Assembly (NCBI RefSeq): GCF_000967195.1
Contig: NZ_KQ033871.1
Location: forward strand, 882,817 to 946,816
Source of the DNA: Lactobacillus kullabergensis
GTDB taxonomy: Bacteria > Bacillota > Bacilli > Lactobacillales > Lactobacillaceae
Length of the DNA: 64,000 bases
Reading direction: 5' to 3'
Shown here: positions 39,211-49,879 of the stretch, one piece after another
Position numbering within the stretch: position 1 is the stretch's first letter
How the letters are laid out: every line of letters starts with the position of its first letter
Position numbers and translations under genes: made by a program
The notes under the pieces: generated by a model
Database searches by the model: none
What the model was told of the DNA's origin: nothing
Seen by the model: only the letters and a program-made list of their open reading frames with translations

Positions 39211-40410
39211 ATGATAAAAATAAACAATTTACCACCAATTTTTACAGCCGCTTTTCCCGTGCTCAAGCAGTTAGAGCAAGCTGGTTATGAAGCATATTTT
39301 GTAGGAGGATCGATTCGCGATTTGATTTTAAAAAGACCGATTCACGACATAGATATTGCTACCAGTGCATATCCCGCAGAAGTAAAAAGAATTTTTCCAA
39401 AAACTATTGATACAGGAATTAAACATGGTACTGTTACTGTTTTAAATGATGGCGCTAGTTATGAAATTACCACATTTAGAACAGAATCGGGTTATCAAGA
39501 CTTTCGCCGACCGGATCACGTCACTTTTGTACAAAATCTAGCTGAAGATTTAAAAAGACGTGATTTTACTATCAATGCATTGGCAATGAACAGAACAGGG
39601 GAAATAATTGATCTTTTCAATGGCTTGGGGGATTTGCAAAAACACCTTATTAAAGCAGTAGGAGATCCCATGAAAAGATTTCATGAAGATGCTTTACGTA
39701 TGATGAGAGCAGTCCGCTTCATGAGTCAGCTTAATTTTGATCTTGAATCTCAAACTAAAGAAGCAGTAAGTGACTTACATCAATTATTGTCCAAAATTTC
39801 AGTCGAAAGAATCCGTGATGAATTTGTCAAAATGGGTACCGGAATAAATTCTCGGGATGCCTTCAAAATCTTTTTACAAACTAAGTTAAGTGAAAGCGTG
39901 CCTGATTTTGCTGGTAAAAGTGATTTACTGGCAATTTATCCTAAGTTAAAATTTAACCCCAGTTTGGAAACCAGTCTTTGGTCTATAATTATTATTTTGC
40001 TAAAAATTTCAGATAACCAAATAGCTCGCTTTATGCGTGATTGGAAAAATTCAAATGCTATGACAGAAAAAGTCAGAAAAATTGTGGCTCTGTTTGATTT
40101 GATTTCTGAAAAATCGCCTTCTGATCTTGAGCTGTTTAATGCCGGTAAAGATATTTTGCTTAACACGATAGACGTGGCGCATATTTTAGGACAGCCGGTC
40201 AATTCCGAAGCATTGGTTGATCGCTATACAGCTTTGCCAATTAAGTCAATGTCAGAATTGGCTATTGACGGTCAATTCTTGATTACAAACGGCATAAAGC
40301 CTGGACCAAAATTGGGTCAAATTCTTAATCAAATTAAACAAAAAGTTATTGCAGGAGAGTTAGATAATTCTGAAGATGAAATCCAGGAATATTTGCAACA
40401 AATAAATTAA
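39211..40410 (+). CDS. cca: CCA tRNA nucleotidyltransferase
   Basis: Adds or repairs the CCA end of tRNAs. The 399 residues have the class II nucleotidyltransferase head ([11 protein letters not shown] and DIDIAT with catalytic Asp residues), the [10 protein letters not shown] motif, and ExxR-type neck residues ([13 protein letters not shown]). The length fits the Firmicutes enzyme. The ribosome binding site is weak. Its stop is separated by one base from the stop of the convergent haemolysin III-like gene. Confidence 0.95.
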   Translation: MIKINNLPPIFTAAFPVLKQLEQAGYEAYFVGGSIRDLILKRPIHDIDIATSAYPAEVKRIFPKTIDTGIKHGTVTVLNDGASYEITTFRTESGYQDFRRPDHVTFVQNLAEDLKRRDFTINALAMNRTGEIIDLFNGLGDLQKHLIKAVGDPMKRFHEDALRMMRAVRFMSQLNFDLESQTKEAVSDLHQLLSKISVERIRDEFVKMGTGINSRDAFKIFLQTKLSESVPDFAGKSDLLAIYPKLKFNPSLETSLWSIIIILLKISDNQIARFMRDWKNSNAMTEKVRKIVALFDLISEKSPSDLELFNAGKDILLNTIDVAHILGQPVNSEALVDRYTALPIKSMSELAIDGQFLITNGIKPGPKLGQILNQIKQKVIAGELDNSEDEIQEYLQQIN

Positions 40411-40411
40411 C

Positions 40412-41077
40412 CTAGACGTAAAGAAGAACAGAAAAAAACATTAAAGTTGATCCTAAAATGACAAACAGGTGCCAAATCACATGAATAAAGGGAATCCTTT
40501 TCATTGTGTATAATAGTGCACCAACAGTATAAGCTACACCTCCGCTAACTAGTAGCCAGAACCCAACGGGGCTGAGTCGTACATACAAATGATTACCTGC
40601 TAAAATTACCAGCCAGCCCATAGCAACGTATAAAATAGTGTCTAATATAACGTGTTTGCCACGATTAAAAATGTAGTAGATGATGCCAAATATCGCAATT
40701 ATCCAAACCAGAGTAAATAACATTATGCCCCATTTGCCACCTATTGCTACAAGGGAAAAGGGAGTATATGATCCTGCAATTAGCAGAAAAATTGATGAAT
40801 GATCAAAAATTTGAAAAACATTGCGAGCCCGAGTGAAGATGAGACTATGGAAAAGTGTAGAGAAAAGATAAAGCAGAAGCAAACAAGAGCCATAAATAGT
40901 GAAAGTAACTATTCTTAATAGACTATGTGTTGAAACGGCTTTGATAATTAAAAGTACTAATCCGGCAACTGCCAGGCAAAAACCAATTCCATGCGTGACA
41001 GCACTGAGGATATTATCTACTATGTAATAAGTTTTGGATCTTTGTTCAGGTTCTTGCCAGATTTTTTGCAATTTCAT
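40412..41077 (-). CDS. Haemolysin III family (PAQR-like) membrane protein
   Basis: The 221 residues form seven hydrophobic helices. The family motifs are present: STLFHS, the DHSSIFLLIAGSYTP segment, and the HVIWHLFVILGS end with two His, which in PAQR proteins bind zinc. In bacteria the role is unclear; names such as haemolysin III rest on old data. It converges on cca without a terminator between them. Confidence 0.88.
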   Translation of the reverse strand: MKLQKIWQEPEQRSKTYYIVDNILSAVTHGIGFCLAVAGLVLLIIKAVSTHSLLRIVTFTIYGSCLLLLYLFSTLFHSLIFTRARNVFQIFDHSSIFLLIAGSYTPFSLVAIGGKWGIMLFTLVWIIAIFGIIYYIFNRGKHVILDTILYVAMGWLVILAGNHLYVRLSPVGFWLLVSGGVAYTVGALLYTMKRIPFIHVIWHLFVILGSTLMFFSVLLYV

Positions 41078-41119
41078 AATGAAACAGTTTGTTCGCTTTC
41101 TTTTTTTTGCTAGTTTTTT

Positions 41120-41128
41120 TGCTATAAT
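41120..41128 (+). promoter_or_regulatory. Possible degV promoter (extended -10)
   Basis: TGC-TATAAT (41120-41128), with another TATAAT at 41132-41137. No good -35 box at the usual distance. Confidence 0.45.
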
Positions 41129-41197
41129 AATTATAATTAATACAGTTCACATTCTATCATAAATGAGAACATCAAATCAGAATTGAGGGCGAGTACG

Positions 41198-42058
41198 TTG
41201 TCAGAAATAAAAATTTTGACTGATTCTTCCGCGCAGTTAACGCCGGAGGAAATTAAAAAATATCATATAACCGTTGTGCCTTTATCGGTCACAATCGATG
41301 GTGATACTTATCTTGACGGAGTGGAAATAACCAGACAGCAATTTGTCCAAAAAATGAGTGAATCTAAAAAGTTGCCAACTACGAGCCAACCACCTATTGG
41401 AACCATGGTTGATACGATTAATGAATTAACTAAAGATGGTAGCGAAGTCATTGGCATATTTTTGGCGAAGGTATTAAGCGGCACAATTGATGCAGCTCGT
41501 CAGGCAGTTAAGCTAACTGGTAAATCAGATCTGGTACATATAGTTGACTCTGAATTAACTGATCGTTCTGAAGGATTTCAGGTTTTGGCAGCTGCGCGAG
41601 ATATTGCCGCTGGCAAAAGTATTCCTGAAATTTTGGCTCATATTGAAAAAATTAAAAAAACTCAGCGTTTGCATTTACTTATTGTCAATTTAGAAAATGT
41701 GGTTAAAGGTGGACGGTTAGGTCCTTTAGCTGGTAAAATTGTCAACATGCTTAATATACACATTGAATTGCAAATGCCGAATGGTCATTTGAAAATTGCA
41801 AAAAAAGGAAGAGGCAAGAAGTTTTCTTTAGCTTTTGATAAACGCATTTTAGATGAAATTGAGGCCAACAAAGAAAAAATCAAGGAAGTCGGCATCTCAT
41901 ATGTTGCAACGGGAAGCACACCGCAAAAGCTACTCGATTTTGCCCAAAAAATTAAAGATATTAATTCTAAAATTGATGTTTTAGTGCGAGAAACCAGTCC
42001 TATTATTGCAACGCATGCAGGGATGGGAGCATACGCAGTTTTGTATTACACGGAGTAA
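41198..42058 (+). CDS. DegV family fatty-acid-binding protein
   Basis: DegV/FakB proteins hold a fatty acid for the kinase FakA in lipid uptake. The 286 residues start SEIKILTDSSAQLTPEE and have the PTTSQP loop near residue 63 and the VKGGRLGPLAG segment, both family features that contact the lipid. The start is taken as TTG 41198 after GAGG; TTG 41183 would add five residues. It is tightly linked to yozE (3 bp). A second DegV protein is at the right end of the window. Confidence 0.9.
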   Translation: MSEIKILTDSSAQLTPEEIKKYHITVVPLSVTIDGDTYLDGVEITRQQFVQKMSESKKLPTTSQPPIGTMVDTINELTKDGSEVIGIFLAKVLSGTIDAARQAVKLTGKSDLVHIVDSELTDRSEGFQVLAAARDIAAGKSIPEILAHIEKIKKTQRLHLLIVNLENVVKGGRLGPLAGKIVNMLNIHIELQMPNGHLKIAKKGRGKKFSLAFDKRILDEIEANKEKIKEVGISYVATGSTPQKLLDFAQKIKDINSKIDVLVRETSPIIATHAGMGAYAVLYYTE

Positions 42059-42061
42059 AAA

Positions 42062-42292
42062 TTGGCATATAGAGAAAGCTTTTATCGCTATTTAATGACA
42101 CAGCGTAATGCTGATTCAAATGATGAAGTTGCGCAGTTTGCAAATAATGCACAAAATGATCAGACTTTTCCCAAGCAAGAGCAAAATTATGAAAAATTAT
42201 CTGATTATCTTGAGCTTAATGGTGGTTATTTACCAAGCATGAGCATTTTTGACAAAGCATATCAAATGTATCGTGAAAAGATGACGTATTAA
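42062..42292 (+). CDS. yozE: YozE family protein (UPF0346)
   Basis: The 76 residues match the YozE family in length and motifs ([35 protein letters not shown]). The start is TTG with GGAG lying in the degV end. It is a small helical cytoplasmic protein of unknown function. A terminator follows. Confidence 0.9.
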   Translation: MAYRESFYRYLMTQRNADSNDEVAQFANNAQNDQTFPKQEQNYEKLSDYLELNGGYLPSMSIFDKAYQMYREKMTY

Positions 42293-42295
42293 ATT

Positions 42296-42324
42296 AGGGC
42301 TCCTAATTGCTATGGAGCCCTTTT
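42296..42324 (+). terminator. degV-yozE terminator
   Basis: GGGCTCC / GGAGCCC stem, 10-base loop, then TTTT. The short T run makes it moderate. Confidence 0.75.
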
Positions 42325-42343
42325 CGCGTAAGAAAGGCAAAAA

Positions 42344-43183
42344 ATGGTTAATATTCAGTGGTATCCAGGGCATATGAATAAAGCTCGGAATCAACTTGAA
42401 GATAAAATGAATTTAATTGATGTCATTGTAGAAGTTTTAGATGCACGAATTCCTCAATCATCACGTAACCCAATGATCGAAAAACTTGTAGGCAGTAAAC
42501 CACATTTGATTATTCTAAATAAAGCTGATTTGGCAGATCCAGTGATGACTAAAAGGTGGCAGAAAAAGTTTACCACTAAAGGAAAGTTTGTGATGGCTCT
42601 GGATTCTCTTCATAATACCAATATGCAAGTGCTCGTGAAGATGATCAAAAAAGCTGCTGCAGCGAAAATTGAAAAATTACAACAAAAAGGTGCATCAAGC
42701 CCTGTTATCCGAGTTGCAATTGCTGGTATCCCCAATTGCGGCAAGTCCACAATTATTAATCGTCTTGTTGGTCGCAATGTCACTCAGGTTGGTAATAAAC
42801 CGGGAGTAACCAAGGGGCAAAATTGGCTCAAAACTGCGGATAATATTCAAATTTTAGATACACCTGGCATTTTGTGGCCTAAATTTGAGGATCAAACAGT
42901 TGGATTAAAGCTTGCCGCGCTTGGGGCGATTAAGGATACTGTTTTTAGCGCTGATGATGTTGCTTTATTTTTATTAGCAAAGTTACGCAAGCACTATTTG
43001 AATGATTTAATCAAATTTGCTAGAACTTCCAAAGAAGAAATTCAAAACATTAATGATACTGATCTGTTACTGGCACTAACGGAAGAATATGGCATGCGTG
43101 ACGATTATGATCGTTTCTCTATGTACCTACTGCAGCGTTTACGTAAAGGAAAAATAGGAAGGGTTACTTTGGATCGGATATGA
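42344..43183 (+). CDS. rbgA: Ribosome biogenesis GTPase RbgA (YlqF)
   Basis: GTPase needed for late 50S assembly. The 279 residues have circularly permuted G motifs: NKAD (near 58) comes before the P-loop GIPNCGKST (near 128) and DTPG (near 172). The start [11 protein letters not shown] is a family signature. AGAAAGG precedes the ATG. It overlaps rnhB by 4 bp, the usual rbgA-rnhB pair. Confidence 0.96.
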   Translation: MVNIQWYPGHMNKARNQLEDKMNLIDVIVEVLDARIPQSSRNPMIEKLVGSKPHLIILNKADLADPVMTKRWQKKFTTKGKFVMALDSLHNTNMQVLVKMIKKAAAAKIEKLQQKGASSPVIRVAIAGIPNCGKSTIINRLVGRNVTQVGNKPGVTKGQNWLKTADNIQILDTPGILWPKFEDQTVGLKLAALGAIKDTVFSADDVALFLLAKLRKHYLNDLIKFARTSKEEIQNINDTDLLLALTEEYGMRDDYDRFSMYLLQRLRKGKIGRVTLDRI

Positions 43184-43935
43184 CAATTGGTGAAATAAAA
43201 AAATTTCTTTCAAAAGGCCCGGTCAACCCAGAAGATTTGAGTATTTTAGAAAACGATACTCGTGTAGGCGTTCAAAAGCTCTTACTTAGTTATCATAATC
43301 GCCAGCAAAAATTAGCCAAGAAAAAGGCTGCATTCACAAAAAGGTTTGCCTATGAGAAAACTTTTTGGGCCAAACAGGAGATCGTTGCAGGGGTAGATGA
43401 AGTTGGCAGAGGACCATTAGCTGGTCCTGTTGTGACAGCTGCTGTAATTATTGATGACAATTTTGATTTGACAGATGTTAATGACTCTAAGAAATTAAGT
43501 GCCAGTCGCCGCTTGGAATTATACCCTTTAATTTTAAAGGAAGCGGTTAGTGTGGCAGTTGGCATAAAAAGCTCGCAAGTGATTGATGAAATAAATATTT
43601 ATGAAGCAGACCGTTTAGCAATGGCTGAAGCTGTAATGAATTTAGACGTCAAACCTGATGCTTTGCTGGTTGATGCTATGCAAGTACCGGTTAAATTGCC
43701 GCAGGTTCGGTTAATAAAGGGCGACTCAAAATCCAATTCTATTGCTGCTGCTTCCATTGTTGCCAAAGTATTCAGGGATAAATTGATGGCTGACTACGCC
43801 AAAATTTACCCTGAATATCATTTTGATGAAAATGCTGGCTATGGCACTCAGGCTCATCTTCAAGCACTTGAAAAATTTGGTCCAACGCCAATTCATCGTA
43901 AAACTTTTGCACCAGTGAATTCTTTTTATAAATAA
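43180..43935 (+). CDS. rnhB: Ribonuclease HII
   Basis: Removes RNA from RNA-DNA hybrids, including single ribonucleotides in DNA. The 251 residues include an N-terminal extension and then the catalytic domain with [14 protein letters not shown] (Asp73, Glu74), the DALLVDAM motif and the [14 protein letters not shown] motif. It is coupled to rbgA by ATGA. The end overlaps a terminator-like hairpin shared with dprA. Confidence 0.96.
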   Translation: MTIGEIKKFLSKGPVNPEDLSILENDTRVGVQKLLLSYHNRQQKLAKKKAAFTKRFAYEKTFWAKQEIVAGVDEVGRGPLAGPVVTAAVIIDDNFDLTDVNDSKKLSASRRLELYPLILKEAVSVAVGIKSSQVIDEINIYEADRLAMAEAVMNLDVKPDALLVDAMQVPVKLPQVRLIKGDSKSNSIAAASIVAKVFRDKLMADYAKIYPEYHFDENAGYGTQAHLQALEKFGPTPIHRKTFAPVNSFYK

Positions 43936-43979
43936 AAAATATGCCTCCTTTTTACGTATTTGTATTTAGGAGGTTTTTT
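43933..43979 (+). terminator. Terminator-like hairpin that includes the dprA ribosome binding site
   Basis: CCTCCT (43944-43949) pairs with AGGAGG (43968-43973); an A run stands before and six T after. AGGAGG is also the Shine-Dalgarno sequence of dprA at 43980. The structure could end rnhB transcripts and hide the dprA ribosome binding site. Confidence 0.6.
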
Positions 43980-44831
43980 ATGAAGACTACCAATTTTCTC
44001 TTGCGCTTGAAATTACAAAAAGGCATCGGATATGTTAAGATGTTACGTGTTGCGAGCCAGTTAAAAGTTGCTGATGTTGACATTCAGACTATTAAAAACT
44101 TAAATTTGACAAGTAATTTGATAAAAGTCTGTCTAAATGCTTATAATGATATTTATGCGGATAAAATGATCAGAAGAATAGAAAAACAATGTCAGGTTAT
44201 CAGTTTTTTTGATAAAGAATATCCCGAAAAACTACGTCAAATATATCAGCCACCTTTAATTTTGTTTTTACAAGGAAATTTGAATTTACTTCAGAAAAGA
44301 ATTGTTACAATTGTTGGTTCACGTCAAGCCACTGGTTACAGTGGCTTAGTTTTGAATAAAATTGTGCCCAATTTAATAAAAGATGACTTTATTATTGCCA
44401 GTGGATTGGCTAAGGGTGTCGATGTTATGGCACATAACGCAGCACTGAAATTTAATGGACAAACAATTGCAGTGGTGGGTAATGGTTTAAATTATTTTTA
44501 TCCTTCGATAAATCAGCAGGTGCAGGAAGAAATTGCTCAAAAAGGTTTACTAGTGAGTGAATATCTACCTGACACTCCACCAAGACCTTATAGATTTCCC
44601 CAACGAAACAGAATTTTGGCTGGGATAGCTGAAAGTGTAATTGTTACTGAGGCAAAGCAGAAGTCAGGTTCTCTGATTACAGCAAACTTAGCTTTACAAG
44701 AGAATCGTGATATTTACGCTTTACCTGGTCCAATTACCAGTGAGCTGTCTCAAGGACCCAATGAACTTATTCAAGCAGGTGCATATCCAATCACTGATTT
44801 TGATTTGCGACTTGAAAGATTTGACAATTAG
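43980..44831 (+). CDS. dprA: DNA processing protein DprA
   Basis: Protects incoming single-stranded DNA in transformation and loads RecA. The 283 residues have the Rossmann-like DprA core: [41 protein letters not shown] and KSGSLITA. The start is the ATG at 43980 behind AGGAGG; an upstream in-frame ATG is inside the hairpin. The rnhB-dprA-topA order is standard. ComEC is also in the window, so part of the uptake machinery is kept. Confidence 0.95.
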   Translation: MKTTNFLLRLKLQKGIGYVKMLRVASQLKVADVDIQTIKNLNLTSNLIKVCLNAYNDIYADKMIRRIEKQCQVISFFDKEYPEKLRQIYQPPLILFLQGNLNLLQKRIVTIVGSRQATGYSGLVLNKIVPNLIKDDFIIASGLAKGVDVMAHNAALKFNGQTIAVVGNGLNYFYPSINQQVQEEIAQKGLLVSEYLPDTPPRPYRFPQRNRILAGIAESVIVTEAKQKSGSLITANLALQENRDIYALPGPITSELSQGPNELIQAGAYPITDFDLRLERFDN

Positions 44832-44890
44832 TAGTTAAATATTCTATTCTCAATGAGTATTTAAAAAAGAATTTAATGAGGAGGCTTTTG

Positions 44891-47002
44891 ATGCCTACTA
44901 AATCTAAGCCAAAGAAACGTAAGAAGACACTAGTAATAGTTGAGTCTCCGGCTAAGGCTAAAACAATTGAAAAATATTTAGGACGTAATTATCGTGTAAT
45001 TGCTTCAAAAGGTCATATTCGTGACTTGCCCAAGTCACAAATGGGAATCGATTTTGACAATAACTATAAGCCAAAATATATTTCTATTAGAGGTAAGGGC
45101 GATACTATTAAGGAACTAAAGTCTGAAGCTAAAAAAGCCAAGAATGTATATTTAGCGTCTGACCCGGATCGTGAAGGTGAAGCAATTGCGTGGCATGTTG
45201 CTCATGTACTTGACTTGGATCAAAAAGACAAAAATCGGGTCACATTTAATGAGGTAACCAAGGACGCTGTCAAAAATAGCTTTAAAAATCCGAGAACAAT
45301 TGATATGGACACTGTCAATGCTCAACAAGCTCGCCGTATTCTGGACAGAATTGTTGGCTATTCACTATCTCCTATTTTGTGGGAAAAAGTCAAAAAGGGA
45401 TTGAGTGCTGGACGTGTTCAGTCAGTCGCATTAAAGCTGGTAATTGATCGTGAAAAGGAAATCAAGAACTTTAAGCCACAGGAATATTGGACTATTGATG
45501 CAGAATTCAAAAAATTAAGAAAGACTTTTAATGGTCAGTTTTGGGGTATTAACGGCAAAAAAACTGATTTACCTGATAATGATTCTGTCAAAAAAGTTTT
45601 GGCTAAAATTGATAAAAAGAAAAACTTTCAAGTCGCAAATGTTGTTAAACGTGAGCGTCGACGTCAGCCTGCCGCTCCCTTTACAACTTCGACAATGCAG
45701 CAGGAAGCAAATAAACGTCTGAATTATCGTACCAGAAGAACAATGAGCATTGCCCAGCAGCTTTATGAAGGCATTAGCCTGGGTAAACAGGGTACAGTCG
45801 GTTTGATTACCTATATGAGAACTGATTCTAAACGGACATCCCCAATTGCACAGGCGGAAGCCTCTAAGTTTTTAAATGAAAATTATGGCAAAGAATATGC
45901 CGCTAAAGGAGCACGCCATTTCAAAAACCAAGAGGATGCTCAAGATGCCCATGAAGCTATCAGGCCAACCAGTGTTTATCGAACTCCAGAGTCTCTCAAA
46001 TCTGTTTTAACTACTGAACAATATCGTTTGTATAAATTGATTTGGTCCAGATTTTTAGCCAGTGAGATGACTCCAGCTGTTTATGACACAGTAAGAGCTG
46101 ATATTACGCAAAATGGGGTAATATTCAGAACTACGGGCTCGAAAATGAAATTTGCCGGCTTTACCAAAGTTTATGATAATCAACAGGAAAAAAATGTTGA
46201 ATTACCTGAATTAAACGAGGGAGATAAAGTTAAGTTAGCCAAGTCTGATAATAAGCAGCATTTCACTATGCCACCTGCCAGATACACAGAGGCCAGCTTA
46301 GTTCATTCATTAGAAGAAAATGGTGTTGGTCGTCCTTCAACCTATGCACCGACAATTGATACTATCCAGCGACGCTACTACGTTAAATTAGATGGTAAAT
46401 CTATCGTTCCCACAGAGCTAGGCGAGATTGTCGATAATTTGATCGAAAAATTTTTCCCTGATATTGTCAACATCGACTTTACAGCGCAACTGGAAAATGA
46501 CCTTGACGGAATTGAAGAGGGCAAGAAAAATTGGGTCAAAGTAATTGATGATTATTATCATCCCTTTAAAAAAGAGCTGGATAAAGCTGACGCTGATATC
46601 AAAAAGGTGCAAATAAAAGATGAGCCTGCCGGTTTCAATTGTGATATCTGTGGTGCGCCGATGGTTATTAAAATGGGACGCTATGGTAAATTTTACGCCT
46701 GCTCACGTTTCCCAGATTGTCGCAATACAAAGGCAATTGTAAAAAAGGTTGGCGTTATTTGTCCGAAATGCGGCAAAGGTGACGTGATTGAGAAAAAATC
46801 AAAGCGTAACCGCAAGTTTTATGGCTGTTCACGTTACCCTGATTGTGACTTTGTTTCTTGGGACAAGCCTATTAACCGCAATTGTCCTAACTGTGGTCAT
46901 TTTCTAGTTGAAAAAAGAAATAAAAAAGGACCTGTTGTTCTTTGTCCAAATGGCGATTATAAAGAAGAAACAAGTGCTGAAAAAGATACTGTAGAAAGTT
47001 AA
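44891..47002 (+). CDS. topA: DNA topoisomerase I
   Basis: Relaxes negative supercoils. The 703 residues begin with the Toprim domain ([31 protein letters not shown]), then the catalytic part with the [10 protein letters not shown] motif holding the active tyrosine, and three C-terminal zinc-ribbon-like segments: CDICG...CSRFPDC, CPKCG...CSRYPDC and a final CPNCG. The start is the ATG at 44891, after GAGGAGG; an upstream ATG at 44876 lies before that site. Confidence 0.97.
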   Translation: MPTKSKPKKRKKTLVIVESPAKAKTIEKYLGRNYRVIASKGHIRDLPKSQMGIDFDNNYKPKYISIRGKGDTIKELKSEAKKAKNVYLASDPDREGEAIAWHVAHVLDLDQKDKNRVTFNEVTKDAVKNSFKNPRTIDMDTVNAQQARRILDRIVGYSLSPILWEKVKKGLSAGRVQSVALKLVIDREKEIKNFKPQEYWTIDAEFKKLRKTFNGQFWGINGKKTDLPDNDSVKKVLAKIDKKKNFQVANVVKRERRRQPAAPFTTSTMQQEANKRLNYRTRRTMSIAQQLYEGISLGKQGTVGLITYMRTDSKRTSPIAQAEASKFLNENYGKEYAAKGARHFKNQEDAQDAHEAIRPTSVYRTPESLKSVLTTEQYRLYKLIWSRFLASEMTPAVYDTVRADITQNGVIFRTTGSKMKFAGFTKVYDNQQEKNVELPELNEGDKVKLAKSDNKQHFTMPPARYTEASLVHSLEENGVGRPSTYAPTIDTIQRRYYVKLDGKSIVPTELGEIVDNLIEKFFPDIVNIDFTAQLENDLDGIEEGKKNWVKVIDDYYHPFKKELDKADADIKKVQIKDEPAGFNCDICGAPMVIKMGRYGKFYACSRFPDCRNTKAIVKKVGVICPKCGKGDVIEKKSKRNRKFYGCSRYPDCDFVSWDKPINRNCPNCGHFLVEKRNKKGPVVLCPNGDYKEETSAEKDTVES

Positions 47003-47011
47003 ATTTATGTT

Positions 47012-47045
47012 AATATCATCAGATCAGTCATGATTTGATGATATT
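47012..47045 (+). repeat. Inverted repeat between topA and trmFO
   Basis: AATATCATCA (47012-47021) and TGATGATATT (47036-47045) are perfect complements with a 14-base loop. The tail is CTTGTATAT, not a T run, so termination is uncertain. It may instead be an operator near the trmFO promoter. Confidence 0.5.
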
Positions 47046-47089
47046 CTTGTATATAAAGTAAAATAATTTTAGTAAAGGAATATGATCAT

Positions 47090-48406
47090 ATGCCAGAAAA
47101 AGTAACTGTAATTGGAGGCGGTCTGGCCGGAAGTGAGGCAGCCTGGCAACTAGCAAAGCGTGGAATTGCTGTCGATTTTTACGAAATGCGTCCTAAAAAA
47201 ATGACCCCGGCGCATAAAACAGACAAGCTGGCTGAATTGGTGTGCACAAACTCAATGCGTTCAAATCAGTTATCTAATGCTGTAGGTTTATTAAAAGAAG
47301 AAATGCGTCAGCTTGATTCGCTTATTATGGCAGCTGCTGATCATTCCCAGGTACCTGCTGGTGGAGCATTAGCAGTTGACAGAGAGCAGTTCAGTGATTA
47401 TGTCACAAGCAAGCTGCTGGCTCTGCCAAATATTAATTTTCATAATGAAGAGATTACCCAGATTCCGCAAGATTGTATTGCAATTATTGCTACTGGTCCC
47501 TTGACAAGTGATAAACTGGCTGAAGAGATACAAAAATTTTCAGGCAATGAAAGCCTGCATTTTTTTGATGCAGCGGCACCTATAATTGCTGCTGATTCGA
47601 TTGATATGGATATCGTCTATAAAAAATCTCGTTATGACAAAGGTGAAGCTGCATATTTAAATTGTCCTATGACAAAGCAAGAATATGAAAACTTTGCTCA
47701 AGAATTGATTAGTGCAGAAACTGCAGAAGTACACAGCTTTGAAAATAGTGAGGTTTTTGAGGGCTGTATGCCGATTGAAGTGATGGCGAAAAGAGGCATG
47801 AAAACCATGCTTTTTGGTCCCCTTAAACCTGTAGGACTGGAAAACCCAGCTACTGGAAAAACTCCTTATGCTGTTGTTCAGCTTAGACAAGATAATGCTG
47901 TAGCCTCGATGTATAATATCGTCGGCTTCCAGACTCACCTAAAATATGGTGAACAAAAACGAGTTTTTGCCATGATTCCAGGTCTTGCTCATGCTCGTTT
48001 TATCAGGTATGGCAAAATGCATCGCAACACGTATATGGCTTCTCCAGCTGTATTATCTGCCTCATATGAAGCAAAAAAGCAGCCAGGTCTATTCTTTGCA
48101 GGACAAGTGACTGGAGTCGAAGGATATGTTGAAAGTGCTGGCAGTGGTCTGGTTTCAGGGATTAACGCTGCTAGAAGAGCAAGTGGACAAGAACCGGTTG
48201 CTTTTCCTAAACTAACAGCTTTAGGATCAATGGCTAATTACGTAACTACTGCTGACATCAAGCATTTTCAACCTATGAATGCCAGTTTTGCATTAATTCC
48301 GGGACTTGAAGGTTCCAAAGTGCGCAACAAGAAAGAGCGCCACTTAAAAATCAGCCAACGCGGTCTAGAATGTCTTAAGGAATTTCAACAGGAAGTGCTG
48401 CATTAA
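47090..48406 (+). CDS. trmFO: Methylenetetrahydrofolate-tRNA-(uracil-5-)-methyltransferase TrmFO
   Basis: FAD enzyme that methylates U54 of tRNA using methylenetetrahydrofolate. The 438 residues start with a dinucleotide-binding [14 protein letters not shown] motif. The [11 protein letters not shown] segment holds the conserved catalytic Cys near residue 52, and the [13 protein letters not shown] segment is present near the end. AAAGGA lies before the ATG. It follows topA and precedes xerC, as in Bacillus. Confidence 0.96.
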   Translation: MPEKVTVIGGGLAGSEAAWQLAKRGIAVDFYEMRPKKMTPAHKTDKLAELVCTNSMRSNQLSNAVGLLKEEMRQLDSLIMAAADHSQVPAGGALAVDREQFSDYVTSKLLALPNINFHNEEITQIPQDCIAIIATGPLTSDKLAEEIQKFSGNESLHFFDAAAPIIAADSIDMDIVYKKSRYDKGEAAYLNCPMTKQEYENFAQELISAETAEVHSFENSEVFEGCMPIEVMAKRGMKTMLFGPLKPVGLENPATGKTPYAVVQLRQDNAVASMYNIVGFQTHLKYGEQKRVFAMIPGLAHARFIRYGKMHRNTYMASPAVLSASYEAKKQPGLFFAGQVTGVEGYVESAGSGLVSGINAARRASGQEPVAFPKLTALGSMANYVTTADIKHFQPMNASFALIPGLEGSKVRNKKERHLKISQRGLECLKEFQQEVLH

Positions 48407-48407
48407 G

Positions 48408-49337
48408 ATGGATGCTGGAAAAGACAAACTGATAAAGCTGTTTACCTCATATTTGCGTATTGAACGTCAATATAGTCCCAAAACAATAATGTCTTATCAA
48501 ACGGATTTGCTGGAAGCAAAAAAATTTTGGCAGGAAAATGGCGGCTTTAATGGTTGGTCAAAAATAAACAGACGTGATGTTGAAATTTTTTTACAAAACT
48601 TAACAGAACGCAAATTAGCGCGTTCGACGCAGTCGCGTAAAATGTCTAGCCTCAGGTCGTTTTATCACTTTTTAACTAGACGAAAAATTGTTAAAATAGA
48701 TCCAGCGCAAACAATTGTTTTGCGCACTAAAGAACGAAAGTTACCCCAGTTTTTTTATGCACCAGAAATGAAACAAGTATTTGACTCTTTAAGTGGAAAT
48801 GAACCCTTGACTTTACGTAATTTAGCATTAATTGAATTGTTTTATACTACTGGGATGAGGGTTAGCGAAGTAAGCAACTTAACAAGAAAGCAAGTAGATT
48901 TAGATTTAAAGATAATTCTGGTACACGGTAAAGGTAATAAAGACAGATACGTTGCGTTTGATGATAAAACTAAAGCCGCGTTAGTTAATTATTGGGAAAA
49001 TGGTCGCGATCAACTTGTAAAAGGTGATGACAGTTCAGATTATGTCTTTTTAAATAATAAAGGCAAACCATTAACGGATCGTGGCATCGAGTATATTATG
49101 CAAAGGGTTTTTAATAAGGCTGGCATTAATGGTAAGGTACACCCGCACGAATTGCGACATTCATTTGCTACGGCAATGTTGAATAACGGCGCAGATTTAC
49201 GCAGTGTACAGGAACTTTTGGGTCATGACAATTTATCTACCACACAAATATACACTCACGTGACTATGAGCAACTTACAGGCAAATTATGAAAAATACTT
49301 CACTCGCAATGATAAGAAAGATGAGGCAAAAAAATGA
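48408..49337 (+). CDS. xerC: Tyrosine recombinase XerC
   Basis: Partner of XerD in dimer resolution at dif (CodV in B. subtilis). The 309 residues have the core-binding domain (IERQYSPKTIMSYQTDL) and a catalytic domain with GMRVSEV (Arg), HPHELRHSFAT (His, Arg), LGHDNLSTTQ (His) and IYTHV (Tyr). The position between trmFO and hslV is exactly that of B. subtilis codV, which supports XerC. It overlaps hslV by 4 bp. The ribosome binding site is weak, so translation may follow trmFO. Confidence 0.92.
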   Translation: MDAGKDKLIKLFTSYLRIERQYSPKTIMSYQTDLLEAKKFWQENGGFNGWSKINRRDVEIFLQNLTERKLARSTQSRKMSSLRSFYHFLTRRKIVKIDPAQTIVLRTKERKLPQFFYAPEMKQVFDSLSGNEPLTLRNLALIELFYTTGMRVSEVSNLTRKQVDLDLKIILVHGKGNKDRYVAFDDKTKAALVNYWENGRDQLVKGDDSSDYVFLNNKGKPLTDRGIEYIMQRVFNKAGINGKVHPHELRHSFATAMLNNGADLRSVQELLGHDNLSTTQIYTHVTMSNLQANYEKYFTRNDKKDEAKK

Positions 49338-49858
49338 CAACAATATGTTCAGTAAAATTTAATGGTAAAACTGCAATTGCAGGAGATGGACAGGTAACCC
49401 TGGGTGAAAAAGTAATTGCAAAATCTACCGCTAAAAAGATTAGACGAATTTATCATGATCAGGTAGTAATTGGTTTTGCTGGAGGCGTAGCCGATGCAGT
49501 CAGTTTGCAAGATATGCTTGAAGGTAAATTGGAAGCTTTTGGGGGTGATTTGCGCAGAGCTGCTGTGGAAATGGCTCAAGCCTGGCGCAAAGATGCCACC
49601 CTGCAAAAACTGGAGGCAATGCTTATTGCTTTTAATGAAAAAGATCTTTTATTAATTTCTGGCAATGGTGAAGTGCTTGAACCAGATGAAAATGTAGTTG
49701 CAATTGGTTCTGGTGGGAACTTTGCGCAGGCTGCAGCCATTGCAATGACCAGACATTCGTCCAATATGAGTGCCAGCGAAATTGCTCATGAAGCTGTTGA
49801 AATAGCTTCCGGAATTGATATTTTTACTGATAATCAGATTATCACTGACGAATTGTAA
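49334..49858 (+). CDS. hslV: ATP-dependent protease HslV/ClpQ
   Basis: Proteasome-like peptidase that works with HslU. The 174 residues begin MTTICSVKF, so removal of Met exposes an N-terminal Thr, the nucleophile of most HslV; AGDGQVTLG and the conserved GSGGNFAQAAA segment follow. It is coupled to xerC by ATGA and followed by hslU after 21 bp. Confidence 0.96.
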   Translation: MTTICSVKFNGKTAIAGDGQVTLGEKVIAKSTAKKIRRIYHDQVVIGFAGGVADAVSLQDMLEGKLEAFGGDLRRAAVEMAQAWRKDATLQKLEAMLIAFNEKDLLLISGNGEVLEPDENVVAIGSGGNFAQAAAIAMTRHSSNMSASEIAHEAVEIASGIDIFTDNQIITDEL

Positions 49859-49879
49859 AAAACGAGGCAGATAAATAGT

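Noticed and set aside
47012-47045. Terminator of topA.
   Set aside because: The stem is good but no T run follows; kept only as an inverted repeat.
48408-49337. The gene before hslV as a mobile-element integrase.
   Set aside because: Its position and catalytic motifs match XerC/CodV of Firmicutes.
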